DNA from: Rotaria sordida
Taxonomy: Eukaryota; Rotifera; Eurotatoria; Philodinida; Philodinidae
Direction: 5' to 3'
Length of the DNA stretch: 64,000 nt
NCBI GenBank assembly: GCA_905250125.1
Contig: CAJNOL010001227.1
Location: 1 to 64,000 of the forward strand
Below the pieces are notes generated by a model, which did not search any database, was not told where the DNA came from, and was given only the letters and a program-made list of their open reading frames with translations. Each line of letters opens with the position of its first letter. Position 1 is the first letter of the stretch. Shown piece by piece: positions 1 to 10,900 of this stretch. A program made the translations under genes and the position numbers.

Positions 1-604
1 AGTGACGAAAAAAAGGCAAGGAGTGAAGTGAAAAATTTAAAACCAAAGTATACACATATTTTTTTACATGTGTTGTCAAGTTGTAGCCTAGTTTGCTTCC
101 AGCCGTTTCATAACCTCTGAAGAAATGTAATTCATTATACATACGGTTTCGGCTTGTCATGAGTTGAGCTTTATAATACATGTATTAACTCCCTTCTTGA
201 TTACCCTCCATCTACGAGATAGTGGCTACATGATCAATTGTATCCCTTTGTATGTGTAATTCGTGAAGTTCTTATGAAACTTTGGAAACATATTTAATTC
301 GCCAGAGGACTTCTTCATCAATTAATATCACACAGCAATTCCAAAAAATCTCTCTTGGCTACGAGTAGAAAAAATTTTGTTTCTAAATTTTCGATTTTTT
401 TTCATTTTTTCAAAATTATAGATTTTGTAGACCCGATATTTCAGTAACGAAGCAATGAAGAGAAATGATCTTTTTACCAATCGATAGTTCATGAAGTTTG
501 ATACAAAAAAGGTTCTTATCGTTTTTGAATCCAATGCTTCCTTTAGTTTCTGCAATCATTCTACAAATGGTCACTCCAGTGACCAACGGGGGGTAAAGGG
601 TTAA
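1..604. mobile_element. Right end of a piggyBac-like (TTAA) non-autonomous element
   Basis: Bases about 55-600 closely resemble bases about 3745-4254 of this window in the same orientation, so both are copies of one dispersed element. The right edge is GGGTAAAGGG followed by TTAA at 601-604. This is the same edge as the second copy and matches the piggyBac habit of CCC-starting terminal repeats flanked by TTAA. The left end lies outside the window. No transposase reading frame is visible, so the copy looks non-autonomous. It lies downstream of the last visible STRAD exon, either in another intron of that gene or beyond it. Confidence 0.55.
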
Positions 605-1287
605 CACTCGGAGAAATGATACGTCGGAAATTATTAAAGACTCTCTTTATTTAATAAATTTCTCGAAAAATTCGAACTTTAATTAGTATATTTACATCAA
701 AATATGTCTAATTTTCAGGATTTCGAGCTAAAATACTAAAACAATAGAAGACTTCGGATTTTCTATTGTGGAAAGAGGTTTAGCATATTCTACCTTAATC
801 CAAACCATAAAAAAATCTTTTTATACTCTATTTTGCAGACCAAATTTTGCTTTACAACATGCTCAACTCATTTGACTTTTTGCCAATTACTACAGAAGAT
901 TAAATTTAAATGCTGTGTAACATAAAGAGTAACTATCAGGCCACTTGTTTATATCCCGACCCAAGTGGTTCGAACATTGTTTAGGCTCGGCCGAGGCGGG
1001 CGGTCCGTTTCGAGAACTATTCGAAAAATGTGCATAGTTTATTAGAAAAATAAAATTCTCTATAATAACAGAACGTCAAAACTACCTGAAAATATCATTC
1101 AAAGAACTGACAGAAAACTATTTTTGATTTGTTAAAAGATATTTGCTTACAATGAATCAATTATAAATCAGAGAAAATTTTTGAATATGTATAAATGAAA
1201 CGAATATAAAATTTTCATTTTCTCTAATGATTAATATAGACGGTCAAAAATCTTTTACGTAAGGATTAAATGAAATTTTATTTTTAC
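605..1287. other. Sequence past the last visible STRAD exon, no gene seen
   Basis: AT-rich sequence between the repeat at the window edge and the last recognised STRAD exon. That exon ends in a clear splice donor, so this stretch begins as intron. I searched the minus strand for the expected C-terminal kinase-lobe sequence and found none. A GC-rich patch at about 950-1015 contains CCCGACCC-type words like those near the ends of the hAT element at 35061-36056, and may be a small relic of a similar element. Confidence 0.4.
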
Positions 1288-1288
1288 C

Positions 1289-4200
1289 TTGATTCAAGTT
1301 GTGTAGCTACACAACATTTAACAAATGAATGAAATTCTTTTGTATATCGTCGTTTTTTTAATTCTTCAACATATAAACTAGAATTATCATCACTAAGAGC
1401 AATCACTATAGAAAATTTACACAAAAAAAAAATATATATGCATAAGTCTATAATAAAAATTAAGTAATTCGAGAACATACTTTCATCTGTTAATTGAGTT
1501 TGATCAAGTAAAATGGGTTCTGAACCTTGCATTTTAGCATATAACATCTAAAACAAAAAAAAGACCTGTTTCTGATGTAAAGATGTACGGGACAAGTTTT
1601 AGCTCCTGTCACAAAAGCACATGAGATTCAATAGAGCTATGACTAGGGATGTACAGTGTTAGTGTAAATACTGACAGTAAGTCATCAACGCAGCATCCAA
1701 TGGGTAGGTTCACATCCGGATCTGGAAGAGTCCGCAACTTCCTACCACTGAGACACTGGTATTCGCGTTCGCTGCAACATAGAGACACTATCCTTTTTGG
1801 TAGCAATCTGTTTCGGTGCTTCAGCAAACATTGGTGTCAGTATGAATCAACTATACATTCCTATCTACGACCGAAACTGCAAAGACTTGATTCCGTACAT
1901 CTTTACTCTAACATATATTTGCTTGCATTACTAGTGATAGAAGAATAATTAAGTTCTATTATTTATACTTACACTTAAATTTCCAAAAGGCATATCAATA
2001 TAAGTATTACTACCATTAGCAAGTTCACATGCAACAGTACCCAAACTATAAACATCACTTTTAAAATTATATCCATCTGCATTCTAAATAGAAATTTATT
2101 TTATATTTGAATTATAAAATAAAAATTCAACTAACTTGATAAATAATTTCTGGTGCTAAATATAATATTTCATCTTTAAGATCATCTGTATAATCATATA
2201 TATGACGTCTTAATTTTCCATCAAATGGTGATATCATGGATACACAATGAGAAAAATTATCTAATAAAACATGTCCATCATCACAAATATAAATATGTTT
2301 TGAAGTAATAGCACTAGAATATTAAAAATTGTTTTTTTTTTCTTTTTTAATTATTTATCGAATATTAATGTAGACTTACCGATGTACAATATGTCTATCT
2401 TGTAAATAACGAAGAGCTTGTAATAATTGCCACATAATATGAGCAATTAATGGTTCACGTATACCAAAAGGATGAGCACGTAATAGATCAGCACAAGAGC
2501 CTAGATTAAATAAAAATACAATATTCTTTCATATTGATCAAGAATATGAATTTAAAATTGAATTTTTAGATTATTTATAATTATTAAAAAGAAAAAGTTC
2601 AAAGTTTTTGATAATTAACTATAGAGATAAAATACATATATAAACTCTCGATATTATTCAATCGATCCTATGATTGTTGACAAACTTCAAAAGATATTTC
2701 TCCATCTAACATCTCAACTTTTAACCCTTTGTCCCCACAGCAGTTTCAGAAGAGCCACCTATAATATAACTATACGAATAGAGTACTAGCATGCCTAGTA
2801 TGACAATTATGTGGCCGTATTCACCGAATGTCTACCTCTTTGTGTAGGACCATTTAAGGCCCCCTCCCCCCTCAAAAATTGATCTCAGTCCAGGAACATC
2901 CAAACAGGCTGATATTTGGAGGATATGTTGAGCCTTTGATAGGATGCATGTGATAAAAGTTTCAGCCTTCTATCATGACGTATAATGGAGATACAGACCG
3001 AATAAGAGTCAAAATATGGCTTATCGCATCTCCAAAAGTTCTCAGTGGCTCTTCAATATATATACTTGATTTTTCTTTTTGTTTGAAAGAGCATGTCCGG
3101 ATGCAGTGCCTATGAGGGCCTTTTTTTTTAATCTTATCTTTTAAGGGGAAAGTACTCTGACAAGCTCGGTTACTAAAAAACTCTCAAAAAATGGCGCTCT
3201 AATTAAGAAGGCGCTTTTCAATATAATAAAAGCAAAGCCTATTTTGAAAAAAAGGGCTCTCATAGGCACTGCAGTTTTTGATTCTCTTTCAAACAAAAAA
3301 AAAACATTCGACTTTATATCGTATTGTAGTTGACTTTCGCTGGAGATGCGTCGTGCAACAACCATTTTGAGAAAAACGCAAAAAAGTTTTTTGATGGGAA
3401 AAAGACTTTTTCCTACAAAATCCTCTTTTCCTCAAAATTATGCTGATTCTTAATGTTCAGGCCTCATAGTATTCAGCTATGCCTTTCTCTCAGATTTCGT
3501 TTTTCTGACGAAATTTGACATTTTTTGAGGGGGGGGGGGGGTGAGCCCTTAATTGGTCGATTAACCGTGTGATGGAGTGAGCGGATGAAACGACATATTA
3601 AGCGTTGATTTGTTTTTCTCTGATCACATTATTGAATGAGCAAAAGTAACATTTCTCCTATCCTATTGGAATAATGAAAAACAGAGGGAATAAACCGATA
3701 AAAATTAACGTCGAAAAATGCATATACTTTTAGCACATTTTCTTAAATAAGCATCTACCTTGCTTTTAGCGGTTTAATAACTTTTGAAGGTAATTCAAAA
3801 TAAATACTATTCTACCTTCTCATGAGGTGAGGTTTATAATACATATATTACCATTTCTCTTAAATGCCCCAAAGATGCCTCATAATGGTTTCTTGGTCAC
3901 TTATGTGCAATTGGCCAACTTATTGTGATGTATTCGGAACATATCTAACTTACTAATAGATACTTTCATCAATTTATATCACATGAAAATTCCGAAAGAT
4001 CTTTATTTAGTGTAAGTAGAGAATGATTTGTTTCGAAAAATTTGATTATTTTTCATTTTTTACAAAATTATTGATTTTTGTTGGCCCAATATTTCCAAGA
4101 TGGAGTGATGAAAAAAATTATTCTTTTTACTAATTGATAGTTCATAAAGTTCACTATAAAAAATGCTCTTATCGTTTTCAAATTCCATGCTTTCTTTATT

Positions 4201-4778
4201 TTCTACAATCATTCTACAAAATGGCAATTCCAATTCCCAATGGAATGTAAAGGGTTAATCATCTAGATAGAATCTATATTGATAAAATGATTCGTTTTAA
4301 AATCTGAATAATCAATTACAAAAATTCAATATGTTAAACATTAAATATTCTTAATAAATTTATTTAATAACATACCAAACGAAGCATATGGTTTCACAAG
4401 ATGAAGTTTTGTATCAATAAGAAAACAATCTCGAAGTGACATTAAATTATAATGATTTAATTGTTTATACCATAATATATCTTGCTACAAAAAAAAAAAA
4501 GAAATTCAATATCTTTGTTTTGTTTTCTTTTACTACATACAATAAATTCACTAAGATTCGTCATTTTTTCTAGATCTACTATTTTTAAAGCATATTTTGT
4601 TTTATTTTTATCTTTATTATCATATACTAAATAAGCTAGAGAACCTTGACATTCATCAATATTTGAATTCGAATATTCTAAAAAAAAAAAAAAACAATTC
4701 GAAATTCTTAATCTATAAAATCTTTTCCTTACTTAATGTATCAATAATTCGATATGTTAAATAATAATCGTTTGACAT
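1289..4778 (-). CDS. STRAD: STRAD-like pseudokinase (LKB1 adaptor), 3' end outside window
   Basis: Probable orthologue of the STE20-related adaptors STRADA/STRADB, pseudokinases that bind and activate the LKB1 kinase together with MO25. Exons run from the ATG at 4776-4778 down to about 1289; the C-terminal exon or exons are missing. A lysine sits in the VAIK position (YALKIVD). A later exon reads GSCADLL...RYLQDRHIVHR, followed by AITSKHIYICDDGHVLLDNF and then DVYSLGTVACELANG. The HRD aspartate is replaced (HRAITSKH) and DFG is degenerate (DNF), as in STRAD, so catalysis is not expected. The exon at about 1289-1390 matches the helix before the ARP-like region (EFHSFVKCCV). Introns are about 50-70 bases except for one of roughly 1.9 kb that hosts a transposon. 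The ATG lies only 54 bases past the NUBP2 stop codon. Confidence 0.8.
1590..1935. other. Unclassified GC-richer insert in a STRAD intron
   Basis: The intron between STRAD exons ending near 1971 and starting near 1545 holds about 350 bases with clearly higher GC content than the intron sequence around it. Both strands contain short open frames, but neither resembles a family I recognise, and I see no terminal repeats. It is probably a fragment of a mobile or duplicated sequence; its nature is open. Confidence 0.3.
2721..4258. mobile_element. piggyBac-like non-autonomous element with TTAA flanks
   Basis: The element begins TTAACCCTTTGTCCCC at 2721 and ends with AATGTAAAGGGTTAA at 4258, giving TTAA on both sides and CCCTTT terminal inverted repeats, the signature of piggyBac-type insertion. 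It is about 1.53 kb with no transposase frame. Inside is a palindrome with arms at about 3073-3130 and 3246-3304 (TTTGTTTGAAAGAGCATGTC type), plus a G12-13 run near 3531. Its last 500 bases match the repeat at the start of the window. It lies within a STRAD intron and does not touch the coding exons. Confidence 0.6.
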
Positions 4779-4788
4779 TATTTCTAAT

Positions 4789-4800
4789 CTACAAAAAAAC
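4789..4800 (-). promoter_or_regulatory. 3' splice acceptor just before the STRAD start codon
   Basis: On the minus strand a run of T ends in GTAG, 10 bases before the STRAD ATG and about 45 bases after the NUBP2 stop codon. No room exists for a normal promoter and leader exon in this gap. The site fits an acceptor for spliced-leader addition, a process known in rotifers; an ordinary 5'-UTR intron starting inside NUBP2 is the alternative. Confidence 0.5.
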
Positions 4801-4832
4801 AAAAAAAAAAAGGAAATTCAAAAAAATAAAAT

Positions 4833-7680
4833 TTATTCCCAATGATTAAGTATATGATCAAGTATATTTTTAAATAATTTTATTGTTTCAGTTTCTAATA
4901 TAGTTTCTAAACCATGTTCAACTTGTTGAATACCTTGATCAAGTATTACATTTAATTTATTATCAATAGGTAATCTACCTAAAAATGGTATCGAATATTG
5001 TTCAGCTAATAAAATTCCACCACCTTGTGCAAATATATTTGTACATTCACTACAATATGGACATACATAACCACTCATATTTTCAATTAAACCAATTATT
5101 TGAAATGAAGTTTTTTGACAAAATGTTATTTCACGTCGTACATCATTTATTGATAACATTTGTGGTGTTGTTACAAGAATTGCACGTAAAAAATCTTTTG
5201 CATGTATTTGTTGTTTAAGTATAGTCATAACTGCTATATGTTCATCGGATGTACCTGGTGGTGTATCAATAATAAGATAATCAAGTTCACCCCAGTTAAC
5301 ACCTATTAATAAACGTTGAATCATTGCAGTTTTTCTTGGTCCACGCCAAATAATTGCATCATTTGAATTATCTAATAATAATGCCATTGACATTAATTTA
5401 AATCTTGAAGTATCATTTGATGATGAAAAGATATCAATTGGTGTCATACCTAATTTAAAGATAATTAGAAACATTTTCCGAAGAAAAATATATTAACTCG
5501 AGATTTTGCCACTTTCAATATCACAAATCATTGGTTACGTTTTCATAGCGGCCGAGGACAACAGACGTCAGACTTCTTTAGCAACGGAAAAAAAGGTACT
5601 GAACCCTAGTTGAAACTCCCTAGAAGAATTCCTGTCGTGAATCCATGGAGGAGTTAATCCAGAAGCCACCATTGAAATTCTCTGAAAAATTCAAATTTAT
5701 GCAAATTTTATAGGGGATCCTGAGATATGCAACTTCTCCGGGGACTCATAACAGAGATTTCGCATTTTTCAGGGAACTCTCCGGTGATTGCGTTGGGGAG
5801 AGTCGACTAGGGAATGACTTTACTGACATGATTTACAAGGAAACGTTTTCAACTGATCAATCGCTTTCTCAACAAAAGCTATCTGGTGATAAGTTATTGA
5901 CTATGCTGATTTTCTAGACTAGTAAACATTTCTCTAAAATACTTTTGGATTTACTCATGACCTTAACTGATCCACGCCGTTTTCAATAATATTTTGTTCA
6001 TATATCGGGGAGAGTATTTTAAGAAAAATGTGTTCATAGACCTTCCTTCATAGGCTATGACCATTTTTCCATCTAGTATAAGGTATATAGGAAAAAATTG
6101 AAGAACAGAACTTTTTAAAAACTTGTCTTACAAATTATAGAATCCTGAAAGATTGACTTTATTAAAAATTGAATATCTCTAAAAGGAAATATTTTTTTCC
6201 ACTAAAACTTTTCGAATGTTCTAATGATCACAAGAGCTACATATGACCAAAATTTTAGATTCCTTCAATTTTTCCCTATATACCTTGTACTAGGCAGAAA
6301 AATGGTCATAACCTTCGAAAGAAGGTCCATGGACACACTTTTCTTAGTCCTCGACATATACACAAAATATCATTGAAAACGATGTGGATCACTTGGGAAC
6401 ATTTCTTCGTCAGATTATAGAGCATATCGAGTTGTTTATAAGTCAATAATCTATTGTGTTTTGTAAAAATGAGTTTTAAAGCAAAATCATACTATCTTGA
6501 AGATTTAAACATCTATCTATTGTATGAATTAAAATGACTGTACTTCCTGCGAAAACAACGATAGTCTAGAAAATCAGCATATGAAAATATAAGGAAATTT
6601 CTCATGGCCCATGATTTAGGGGTGCGCCAGTGCCAGTAACTGGGTACTTAGTCATTTGACGTTTATTCCGCTAGTCAATCAGTACTTCCCTCTTTTCTAA
6701 GGGTGTGGGTTTGATGTTGGTATGGGTGTCGTTATTGTCATTCTAACCATTCCCACATCCAAATAACATCCATCCAAACAACACCCACACCTACACCCTA
6801 GCCACACCCACACCCTGAAGACATGAAATTTATTTATAGTATTCTAAATTATAACGATTGATATATAGATATATATGATTAGCCAATGGATTCAGTGTTA
6901 TAGTTTATATCAGTACTTCAACAGCCTAAGAATTACTGTATGACAATATACTAAAAATGAAGAAAGTACTACTCGACTAATGGACTAAAGATCGAAGGAC
7001 TCAGTACCCAGTCGTGACTGGGTGCCCAGTTGGACCGGATACCCAGTCGAACTGGAACCCAGTTCACCAGTCAGGACTGGGACTGGTGCATCCCCACTCA
7101 TGGCTATATTCAGACTCAACATGATTGATGATCTGTAATTCAGAAAGTGATTGTTCTAATATACTTTTCTGAGCTTTAAACAGACTAAAAATTTCTGTTG
7201 AATATGTCAACGAATATATTGAACTTGTTATAATCGTTATATGATCAATTATATTTACACTTAAGTGCAAAAAAAGAAAACAGAACTTTATACTTTTTTG
7301 TCAATAAGATAATAAAAATAACTTAACTGTATATCTTTATTTCGAAAAACAATTTCAAATAGATTGTACTGACAAACTTTTTATAATACCTTCTGTTGTT
7401 TCATAAACAACATTCGATTTTGAATTTTTATCAACACCAAACATTCTCGGAATGGACGGTCCACATAAATCAACATCAAGTAAACCAACTCGAAGATTAC
7501 GTGAATAAAGTGATAAAGCAAGTTGTGTAGCTACAGTTGATTTACCTAGAATTAAAAACAAAAAAAAAATATGCACAATTATTTTATTCAAAAAAAATAA
7601 ATAAATTTCAAATACTAACCAACTCCTCCTTTGCCTGATAAAACCGCAATAACTCGTTTAACATTATCTAAACCTGACAT
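4833..7680 (-). CDS. NUBP2: Cytosolic Fe-S cluster assembly factor NUBP2 (Cfd1 type)
   Basis: P-loop ATPase scaffold that, with NUBP1, assembles 4Fe-4S clusters for cytosolic and nuclear proteins. Three exons: about 7620-7680, 7389-7545 and 4833-5450. The deviant Walker A SGKGGVGKST is split by the first intron, which falls between GGVG and [19 protein letters not shown] follows in exon 2. Exon 3 holds [17 protein letters not shown] (Walker B/switch region) and [14 protein letters not shown], whose CPYC pair is the bridging cluster ligand of this family. Length is about 275 residues, near the usual 270, and the lack of an N-terminal four-cysteine ferredoxin-like motif separates it from NUBP1. 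The second intron is about 1.9 kb and contains two repeat elements. The ATG is 2 bases after a splice acceptor and 231 bases after the UBR5 stop. Confidence 0.9.
5902..6581. repeat. Nested foldback element in NUBP2 intron
   Basis: Inner arms at about 5969-6103 and 6263-6390 are inverted copies of each other, starting GATCCACGCCGTTTTCAATA and ending GAAAACGATGTGGATC. An outer pair, TATGCTGATTTTCTAGACTA at 5902-5921 and its inverse at 6562-6581, frames them. No coding capacity was seen. The element belongs to the class of long-arm palindromes that recur in the long introns of this window. Confidence 0.6.
6609..7096. mobile_element. Small hAT-like non-autonomous element
   Basis: Terminal inverted repeats AGGGGTGCGCCAGTGCCAGT (left, near 6618) and GGGGATGCACCAGTCCCAGT (right end, reverse complement) resemble hAT-type ends. 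Subterminal copies of the words CCAGT and ACTGGG cluster near both ends. The 8-mer CTCATGGC occurs at 6601-6608 and again at 7097-7104, immediately after the right end, and is a candidate target-site duplication. On the left about 9 bases separate it from the clear start of the inverted repeat, so the duplication is not certain. Confidence 0.45.
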
Positions 7681-7682
7681 AT

Positions 7683-7693
7683 CTATAAATCGA
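7683..7693 (-). promoter_or_regulatory. 3' splice acceptor just before the NUBP2 start codon
   Basis: On the minus strand CGATTTATAG ends two bases before the NUBP2 ATG. Together with the 231-base gap to the UBR5 stop, this fits a trans-splice acceptor within a polycistronic unit. A short conventional 5' intron cannot be excluded. Confidence 0.5.
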
Positions 7694-7911
7694 AACAAAT
7701 TTCATCTTTCAAATGTCATAACCACATATATAAGAAAGAAAAAAAGAAGAAATAACATAATAAGTATGTATGTTCATTATTTTCTTTTTTTTTACAACAC
7801 ACATACGGTAATAAATATAAACAAGACACATAAGCGCATATACAGAGGAAAAAAGACAAAAAAAAAATATATATATATATACTGTCAAACATTTATTTAT
7901 TTTTTTTTTTT

Positions 7912-10900
7912 TTACACAAAACCGAATATTTTCGTTTTAATAGCATACTGTAATTTTAATTTTAAGATTGTCTTTGATGAATATAATGGAACATATAACC
8001 GACTAATACATGTATTTGCTGTTGGTAAATGTTGATCATCAGCTGGTCGAATGGTAACAGATGGTTGAGGTTGAAATCCACCTTCTGATGCTGGTAATGT
8101 AGGACTACCCGTCCAAAAATAAACCTATTGTTTTAAAAAAAAAAATAAAATTTGATTAGAAAATTCTTTTGTATCTTACTAAATCTTGTCTTTCAATAGG
8201 ATTAAATTTTTCTAAAACAGACCAAAACCATTTTTTAAATTGATTTATACGTTCATTTATTTCACCTAAAACAAAACATAAAATAGATTATAGAAATTAT
8301 TATTATTTGTTTTTGTATGTACATACCACTTTCATCATTAAATGTTGTATATGTCATTAAAGTTGTTATATTTATATTAGTTGTACCATTAAGAAGTAAA
8401 CGAAAATCTTCAGGACTTAAATAATCAAGTGATGTTGATGGTAGAACATCAAATACACCCAAACGTAAATGCTTTAAATAAAAAATAAAGATTAATTTTT
8501 GTTTTTTTTTATTATATGTTTTATATTGTTACCCGAAGAGATTGTTCAACAAGATGAATCATTCGAAATTCAGCATAACGTTTAATAAATTCATATAGAT
8601 TAGAATATGTTACATCTTTTAATGAACCATTAGGTATTAGATCATAAGTTTCACCTCCCTATAATAGAAAAAAAACAAAAAAAAATTTTGTGAATTTTTT
8701 TTGTACTAGAATTGATTAAAATTTTCAATACAATAAATTTCTAATGAAAGATTATTTGAAGTCCTTTTTGTTGACTTAATAATTCAACTATTATAATATC
8801 AAGATAGTATACGAAATTTTATTCTAATAAAGAAGGAAGGATACTAGGACATTTTCGATTGGTGTAAACTATCACCTATAAAAATTAAATCTAGGTTACT
8901 TATCTAACCGACAGGTTCCTCCACCTATGTATTATTATCATTCAACTAACAAGAAAAACTTTTCTCATTGATTTTTGAGTCGAAACTATGCACATTATGT
9001 AGACCCTAATGAACTATGAATAGTCTGAAATGAGTTCGGAATATTAGCTTATTGCTACGGGAGATACCGTATTTTTTAAACCCATGATGTAGTCGTCCTT
9101 GAAAAAATTCATTTTTGAATTGCGACTTGAAACTTTGCACTACGCTATATCCGCTATATGAGTTCATATTAATTTACACGGAGGTCTTGGTAAGACTAGA
9201 CAAAATTCTAAAAGAGCTCGTGTCCATCCGTCTCTACAGTCAAGTTATGACCGTTTGCTACAAAAATTGAGTTTACTTGAAAATTAAATATTAATACAAG
9301 AATTTAAATATTATTTTTGTTTAACTTCAATAATTATTCTAATAAAAATCTAACCTCTTTTTCTGTAACAGTCATTGAAAATGTTAAATGTAAATCATTA
9401 ATATATTGTGATCCATTTTTTTCTGCATCATATGCAGTTCGACGTAAATTTTCATACATCATTGAATCAAAAAAAGCTAAATCATGCCAACGTATTGATC
9501 GATTTAAAATATATTTTATTACATGACGACATAATGGTAATGGAAATAATTCATTTTGTAATAAACATAAACCAATTAATCTAAAATTAGAAACAAAAGA
9601 AAAAAGAATTAAAAAAATATTATTGTTTTGTTTACCTTCCAACATTTCGATAAGCAGTTAAACGTTCAGGAGTATATTTTCCTGGTCTTGGTGCATAAAC
9701 ACCTTTTTTATCTGGTTGCCAAAATAATGGTGTATATTCATTTAATTGTTTATCATATGTAAAATTATTATTTAATAAACGTTCATTTGTTATTGATAAA
9801 TCATTTTGTTGTATATCACGTGTATTAGATGATGATGTTAAAATATTCATAGCATCATCAATTCGATTTCTTAAATCTTCATCAATATTAATTATACGTT
9901 GTAATTGTAGTGTTGGTAAACCTTCTAATAACATTCCAGTAATTTTTTCAGCATGAAATGGTTGAATAGCTGCAACTTTTGGATATATACTAAGACCTAA
10001 TTTTATTTTATTTGGTGTCCAATGTTCAGTTATAGATGATTCAGAATTATTTGTTGTTGTTGTTGATTCTGATGGTACATTTAATTTAAATGGACGTGCT
10101 TCTGATGAAAGAAGTATTGATGATGAACGTCGATCACTACGTAAATATGTTGCTAATGCTGTACGTCGTTCACGAGTTAAACGTTGTTGTTGAGATTGAG
10201 AAGATGATAAAGAACCGGAAAGTGTTTGAGTTGTAGATGATGTACTCAATTCGAGATTAGGTAATTTTTCTTCAGATAAAATAGCCTAAACATAATCAAT
10301 TAGAAGTATGAAAATAAATGAAGAGAAATTCATTTAAATATTTGATATTAAAGGCAAGAATTAAATCTTCAAGACTATGAATTTCTTTTGGTATGATTTC
10401 AATAGGTTTACGAATGTTACGCAGAGGACGGGATATGGGTGTGACTGTGAAAATCCACTCAATTGAAAATTTTCATGAATTGCCTAATTCGAGTTCGAAT
10501 ATAAATGAGCATCTCACTATCGATTATTACTTCGAAAATAAATGACAAAAAAAGGACTTCCTTGTTCAAATAGTAAAAGATAAATTTTATATAAATTTGA
10601 AGGTACACCTTTGTAGAGACAGCAAATAAAGCATAATATTTCAAGTGACGCCAACACGACACCACTTACCAGAGATATCAATCGCGGCTGAAAATCTGTC
10701 GCGATGGTTTTTGTAGAAAAAATAGCGAAAACATCTTTTGCCCGCGTAACACACCTTTTATCTCAATGTCGCGATCCATTCACAGTGATCGGATTAGTTC
10801 CAATTCGAATTATATTTCCAATGTGCATCAGTCCTATATGTTTCGGTTTTTCTTATTGCATTAATACGAAAGTCGTTTGTTTTTTTTTTCAACTCGAATT

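Noticed and set aside
1649-1948. 99-codon plus-strand frame in a STRAD intron
   Set aside because: No recognisable family, and its antisense is equally open; it was kept only as an unclassified insert.
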